A DNA stretch of 64,000 bases from Saltatorellus ferox. GTDB taxonomy: Bacteria > Planctomycetota > UBA1135 > GCA-002686595. Below, piece after piece: positions 61,001 to 64,000 of the stretch. The notes under the pieces are model-generated. The model saw only the letters and a list, made by a program, of their open reading frames with translations, did not search any database and had not been told where the DNA came from. Made by a program: the position numbers and the translations under genes. The number at the start of each line of letters is the position of its first letter. The first letter of the stretch is position 1. The stretch is taken from the NCBI GenBank assembly GCA_007751475.1, contig CP036434.1:682001-746000 (forward strand), written 5' to 3'.

Positions 61001-61091
61001 CGAAGGATACCGCGGCAGTACGCTGATTCACGTCATGGAGAACGGCACGAACGGCCCGACGCCGCTCGATCTTCGCCTTCCTGGGCTGTAG
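58068..61091 (+). CDS. ECF sigma factor fused to TM helix and CarboxypepD_reg-like repeats (third copy)
   Basis: 1007 aa from the ATG at 58068, preceded by GGGGAGGG. Region 2 (about 15-95; DGNEAEDVFQESMQVALARLD), region 4 (about 125-180; LPDVQRRVILARFYEGLAPHEIAVQTGANVATVKSQIQRGL), linker YGDRRSWAVALLP (184-196), TM helix about 220-235 (KVAAAILLALGLGIL). Then come about seven beta-sandwich modules (IRGRVVDWSGQPVVGAMVAE, LFGKVTDASGEPVAGATVSV, LRGQVLDAAGVPLEKWTVLA). Shares linker and order with the fusion at 4023-7205. No anti-sigma neighbour. Confidence 0.85.
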   Translation: MEPQPRSRRSRSAVNLDELLQHAEWLRGLSRSLVRDGNEAEDVFQESMQVALARLDRAGEAGEAGTAGAIGRPWLAGVARMVTRARQRRAAESARRNAVAVRESNRAATTGSPLDDLEVLDQQRSLIEHVGALPDVQRRVILARFYEGLAPHEIAVQTGANVATVKSQIQRGLAALRERLDGEYGDRRSWAVALLPLAKASELQALKASAVAGSAIAMWTKVAAAILLALGLGILWKETRLESTHAARLVPLGASTEKVDDDPGPVAMEIAAAAGERVPQEAATDRATPDDEAPSRASAHGSLDPVSVAPLSPSAASGEFGDLIVRCVQEGSSLPAPDVYVGLRASADQPDGSYPRGQRSGADGVARWDGIPAGPYFARTQRVEVAAGVATEMLIEVPWRAMIRGRVVDWSGQPVVGAMVAELEGARDVTDAEGRFELHVVPHTAWVKATADGFQHSDVAVVSADVRTKRDVLLTMRRGGASLSGTVLAPDGAAVAGIHVRADETERYRDEHRRDYNLSTMGCTTDSAGRYRFDGLLPVPLRVSVRSGPFGSFERTVDIEQDAVETLDISLPAALELFGKVTDASGEPVAGATVSVYTGRPGVMQSMETDAAGDYRFESAPSGAREFRVGHLEAGSVRVTPTLPASGAHRVDFTLPGTVGDTRQALRGQVLDAAGVPLEKWTVLASSPEGMATIGYTDAEGRFESRREGRWMKDLSVLSPRIYGRVVQSFPDLALANSPVVLGVTTRMGSIRGSVEDRSGGLPEDAQAQLHTLNGPYVQSALSTAAPNFEWSELPPGEYQIRIAGTGRATRKIPVKLDPGQNLDLGTLVSSAGGQLELRGLPAGVPSFVLVSDRAGVVSDPIELRPGQSTLSSLREGPVFVNSMTPGRATRSFEALIEPGQVTVHRCDETPGYVHRVAVTVNGLSPQSTSQGAVLVGYSVEDAASGEVVASFLQVAMGADMELAPLAPGAYRIRAFTHEGYRGSTLIHVMENGTNGPTPLDLRLPGL

Positions 61092-61105
61092 CCCCGTGCC
61101 GCCGC

Positions 61106-61714
61106 TCAGCCCGCCGACTTCCCGTTCGCCTGACCGAAGTGCTTGTCCGCCACGAATCGCCGCCAGGCCTCGCGCTTCTGCGTTCCCGCGACCTCGAAGA
61201 TCGGGGACCACTGGGGAGCGCGCGGGCGCGCGAGCAGCTTCATGCCGATCTGTTCCGGCAGCTTCGAACCCTTGCGGCGGTTGCACTGCACGCACGCGAG
61301 CACGCAGTTCTCCCACGAGGTTTCGCCCCCCCGCGCCCGCGGCACGACGTGGTCGATCGAGAGTTCGGCGTGCCCGGGGAAGCGCCCGCAGTACTGGCAC
61401 ATCGACTGATCGCGGCGCAGAAGGTTGCGGCGCGTGAAGGGTAGGTGCTGCTTCGGCACGCCGGCGAAGCGCGTGAGCACGATCACCTCGGGGACGCGCA
61501 GCTCCATCCGGACCGTGGCGATGCTAGGCGCATCCGGTTCGATCGGGAGCTCCACCCACGAGTCGAAGTCATGCACCTCGAACGTCGCCGGTTCGATGGC
61601 CTGGGCCGAGCCCGTGAACAGGAGGGATATCGCGTGCCGAACCGGCGTGGTCGCAATGGCCATCCAGGAACGGTTCAGAACGAGCGTATCCTGGGTCAGG
61701 ATGGACGCTGTCAT
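61106..61714 (-). CDS. HNH endonuclease family protein
   Basis: 202 aa. N-terminal TLVLNRSWMAIATTPVRHAISLLFTG is typical of the widespread stand-alone bacterial HNH family. The catalytic finger is CQYCGRFPGHAELSIDHVVPRARGGETSWENCVLACVQCNRRKG (zinc CxxC pairs, DHV and N). These are common housekeeping-like genes, not linked to mobile elements here. Substrate preference unknown. Confidence 0.88.
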   Translation of the reverse strand: MTASILTQDTLVLNRSWMAIATTPVRHAISLLFTGSAQAIEPATFEVHDFDSWVELPIEPDAPSIATVRMELRVPEVIVLTRFAGVPKQHLPFTRRNLLRRDQSMCQYCGRFPGHAELSIDHVVPRARGGETSWENCVLACVQCNRRKGSKLPEQIGMKLLARPRAPQWSPIFEVAGTQKREAWRRFVADKHFGQANGKSAG

Positions 61715-61995
61715 GGCGTGGAGAGGGGAGTCTCGAAGGTTCGCGGCTCAGGTCTGGATGTCATCACGGGTCGGCTTCGGCCTTGGACACCATAAGGAAA
61801 CCGCTCCCGGCGTCGAGTCTGGAATAGGCCGCCGGACACGGATCCACGAGACCTTGACACGACGAATCCTGTTGCGGGGCTGACTCCTGGATTCCCCGGG
61901 GGCAGATTTCGGGAAGGAGCGGTACGATGGTCGGCTCCCTTTTTCCAAGACTCAAACCCTACCGAAGCCTCCGAGTGGAGGTTCGGAATCGCCCC

Positions 61996-63585
61996 ATGGC
62001 ACGACCGATCAAGCGCGCTCTCCTCTCCGTTTCCGACAAGAATGGCCTGGAGAATTTCGCGCGACAGCTGACCGACTACGGCGTCGAGATCCTCTCGACC
62101 GGCGGTACTTTCAAGGCCCTCGAGGCGGCCGGGATCCCGGTGGTGGAGGTCAGCGCCCACACCGGCTTCCCCGAGATGATGGATGGCCGCGTCAAGACGC
62201 TGCACCCCATGATCCATGGCGGCATCCTCGCCGTTCGCGACAACGTCAGCCACGCGGCCGCGATGGACGAGCACGCGATCGCACCCATCGATCTGGTGGT
62301 CGTGAACCTCTACCCCTTCGAGGAGACGATCGCGAAGGAGGACGCGACCCGCGACGAGTGCGTCGAGCAGATCGACATCGGCGGTCCTTCCATGGTTCGC
62401 TCTGCGGCCAAGAACCACAAGTTCGTCTCGATCGTGACGGAGCCCGAGCAATACCCCGAGGTCCTCGGTGAGCTCCAGAAGCACGAGGGCGGGATCTCCT
62501 CGGCGTTCCGACGCGCTCTGGCGCAGAAGGCGTTTGCGCGCACCGCCGCCTACGATTCGGCGATCGCCACCTGGATGTTCGAGGCCGACCGTGACGCGTC
62601 CGACGAAGGCGCGCCGAAGTTCTCCGAGTCGTTCTCGCTGGCAGGAACCAAGGTCCTCGACCTCCGCTACGGCGAGAACCCGCACCAGGCCGCCGCGTTC
62701 TATCGCACCGAGCCCGCGCCGGAGCCCTGCGTGGCGCACTCCGAGGTGCTGAACGGCAAGGCGCTGTCCTTCAACAACCTCGTGGACCTCGACGCCGCCC
62801 ACGCGCTGGCCGCCGAGTTCGAAGAGCCCTTCGTCGCCGTCATCAAGCACACGAACCCCTGTGGCGCGGCCACCGGCGGCACGATCGCCGAGGCCCTCGA
62901 GCGCGCGTGGTCCGGCGACCCCTTGAGCGCCTTCGGCTCGGTGCTTGCCTTCACGCGCCCGGTCGACATGGCGAGCGCGGAGTTCCTCGTCGAGGGCAAC
63001 CGCTTCGTCGAGGCGATCGTCGCCCCTGACTTCGACGAGGACGCCTTCGAGTACCTCACGCAGAAGCCGCGGTGGGGGAAGAACGTGCGCCTGCTCGCCT
63101 GTGGAGCGTTCGGCCCGTCGACGCGGAGTCGGACGGCGCCCGAGGTCAAGAAACTCATCGGCGGCTTCCTCGTGCAGGATCGCGACCTGACGGCGGAAAC
63201 GGCGTTCGAGGCCGTTTCCGAGGCGAAGGCGACCGAGGCTCAGCTCGCGGAGCTGGCGTTCGCGAACCGCATCGCCAAGCACGTCAAGTCGAACGCGATC
63301 GTGCTGACGAACGACTCCACCGTGGTGGGCGTCGGCGCGGGCCAGATGAGCCGCGTCGACTCGGTGCGACTCGCCGCTCACAAGGCGGGCGATCGCGCGG
63401 CGGGTTCCGTGCTCGCGAGCGACGCGTTCTTCCCGTTCCCCGATGGCGTGGAAGCAGCCATCGACGCAGGCATCGCCGCGATCGTTCAGCCCGGCGGCTC
63501 CGTGCGCGACGATGACGTGGTGGCAGCGGCGAACGCGAAGAACATCCCGATGGTGTTCTCCGGCGCGCGCCACTTCAAGCACTGA
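61996..63585 (+). CDS. purH: Bifunctional AICAR transformylase / IMP cyclohydrolase
   Basis: 529 aa from the ATG at 61996. N-terminal IMP cyclohydrolase (MGS-like) domain: IKRALLSVSDKNGLENFARQL, STGGTFKALEAAGIPV, DGRVKTLHPMIHGGILA. C-terminal transformylase: DLRYGENPHQAAAFY, LSFNNLVDLDAA, AVIKHTNPCGAA (catalytic K-H) and GAGQMSRVDSVRLA. Catalyses the last two steps of de novo IMP synthesis; length matches the family. No other pur gene is adjacent. Confidence 0.96.
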   Translation: MARPIKRALLSVSDKNGLENFARQLTDYGVEILSTGGTFKALEAAGIPVVEVSAHTGFPEMMDGRVKTLHPMIHGGILAVRDNVSHAAAMDEHAIAPIDLVVVNLYPFEETIAKEDATRDECVEQIDIGGPSMVRSAAKNHKFVSIVTEPEQYPEVLGELQKHEGGISSAFRRALAQKAFARTAAYDSAIATWMFEADRDASDEGAPKFSESFSLAGTKVLDLRYGENPHQAAAFYRTEPAPEPCVAHSEVLNGKALSFNNLVDLDAAHALAAEFEEPFVAVIKHTNPCGAATGGTIAEALERAWSGDPLSAFGSVLAFTRPVDMASAEFLVEGNRFVEAIVAPDFDEDAFEYLTQKPRWGKNVRLLACGAFGPSTRSRTAPEVKKLIGGFLVQDRDLTAETAFEAVSEAKATEAQLAELAFANRIAKHVKSNAIVLTNDSTVVGVGAGQMSRVDSVRLAAHKAGDRAAGSVLASDAFFPFPDGVEAAIDAGIAAIVQPGGSVRDDDVVAAANAKNIPMVFSGARHFKH

Positions 63586-64000
63586 TCAGCGCAGGACGAT
63601 CGTCGCCTCGCCGCGGCTCTCCACGACCTCGGCGATCTGCGAACCATCGATCCAGTCGTAGAACTCTTCCAGCGGCGTCACGAGCCCCATGTGCGGAATC
63701 ACCGTCGGGCGAATGGCGCCGTGCGTGTAGATCTTCGAGAAGATGCCGAGGAGCTCGTGGCTGGTGTCGGAGTAGATGCCGCCGCCCGAATTGCCGATGT
63801 AGGTTGGCGCCGAGATCATCCAGAAGCGCTCGGACGAGACGCTGTGATAGAGGTCGGACAGGTGCCCGCGGGTCGGGATCGGATCGTTGCCGAGCGGGCA
63901 TCCGACGGCGACGATCGGATCGAACACGCGCGCGGCTTTCAGTCTTGCTCGGGTGGGCAGCGCGGCTCCGACCGGGAAGGCCTCCGTCGAGTTCACGACC
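63586..64000 (-). CDS. Trypsin/HtrA-like serine protease, C-terminal part (cut by window edge)
   Basis: At least 137 aa; the frame runs off the right edge, so the N-terminus is missing. The visible part has VAVGCPLGNDPIPTRGHL, the nucleophile region SAPTYIGNSGGGIYSDTSHELLGIFS (Ser in GNSGG) and PHMGLVTPLEEFYDWI. His and Asp of the triad must lie upstream. Stop abuts the purH stop with no spacer. Confidence 0.78.
   Translation of the reverse strand, partial: VVNSTEAFPVGAALPTRARLKAARVFDPIVAVGCPLGNDPIPTRGHLSDLYHSVSSERFWMISAPTYIGNSGGGIYSDTSHELLGIFSKIYTHGAIRPTVIPHMGLVTPLEEFYDWIDGSQIAEVVESRGEATIVLR

Noticed and set aside
61711-63582. Very long minus-strand open frame (623 codons) opposite purH
   Set aside because: It mirrors purH codon for codon, is Arg/His/Glu-rich, and matches no family; a typical antisense shadow in GC-rich DNA.

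Overview
The window is 64 kb of GC-rich bacterial DNA, densely coding on both strands. I see no rRNA, tRNA, CRISPR array, phage genes or transposase. The gene mix suggests Planctomycetota or a close relative: secreted formylglycine sulfatases (one fused to a DUF1080 domain), sigma factors fused to membrane-anchored surface domains, an animal-type haem peroxidase, and many secreted or lipid-anchored proteins. Species cannot be named from sequence alone.

Layout. 1-4.0 kb: minus-strand group of two SPFH/band-7 membrane proteins and a CarboxypepD_reg-type protein. 4.0-7.2 kb: giant ECF sigma-transmembrane-surface-repeat fusion. 7.3-10.5 kb: sigma-28 (fliA) operon with two small proteins, a coiled-coil membrane protein and two lipoproteins. 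10.5-16.7 kb: glycosyltransferase, YaeQ, two tandem radical SAM/SPASM paralogues, and a transglutaminase-esterase fusion. 16.9-18.2 kb: FlgM-like anti-sigma-28 divergent from a CheC-like protein. 18.3-22 kb: M1 metallopeptidase and a membrane partner. 22-23 kb: histidine kinase with an ethylene-receptor-like sensor. 23.4-32.3 kb: sulfatase, subtilisin-like lipoprotein, sfsA behind a cobalamin-riboswitch-like leader, prfB with its programmed +1 frameshift, and a sulfatase-DUF1080 fusion whose tail is broken by two one-base lesions. 32.5-41 kb: secreted protein, second ECF fusion, haem peroxidase, Zn alcohol dehydrogenase, secreted beta-helix protein with exact 429-bp repeats. 41-46.3 kb: SpoT-type HD hydrolase, a thioredoxin-like selenoprotein with an in-frame TGA and SECIS-like hairpin coupled to a YyaL-type protein, and a GHKL ATPase. 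46.3-50.7 kb: DUF1294, a formate/nitrite transporter behind a leader with an intrinsic terminator, a fatty-acid-hydroxylase-type protein, and an ECF sigma factor overlapping a membrane coiled-coil partner. 50.7-57.9 kb: accessory-looking stretch in which two single genes are bracketed by copies of the 3' end of the preceding gene, with 38-bp palindrome-forming repeats. 57.9-64 kb: third ECF fusion, HNH nuclease, purH, and a truncated serine protease at the edge.

Main themes: transmembrane sigma-factor signalling (three sigma-TM-surface fusions plus one two-gene version), flagellar late-gene control (FliA, FlgM, CheC-like), a secreted degradative repertoire, and two UGA recoding events (Sec insertion and the RF2 frameshift). 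The most novel-looking items are the UxxC selenoprotein, the ethylene-receptor-like kinase, the sigma fusions, the riboswitch upstream of sfsA, and the duplicated-3'-end gene cassettes.
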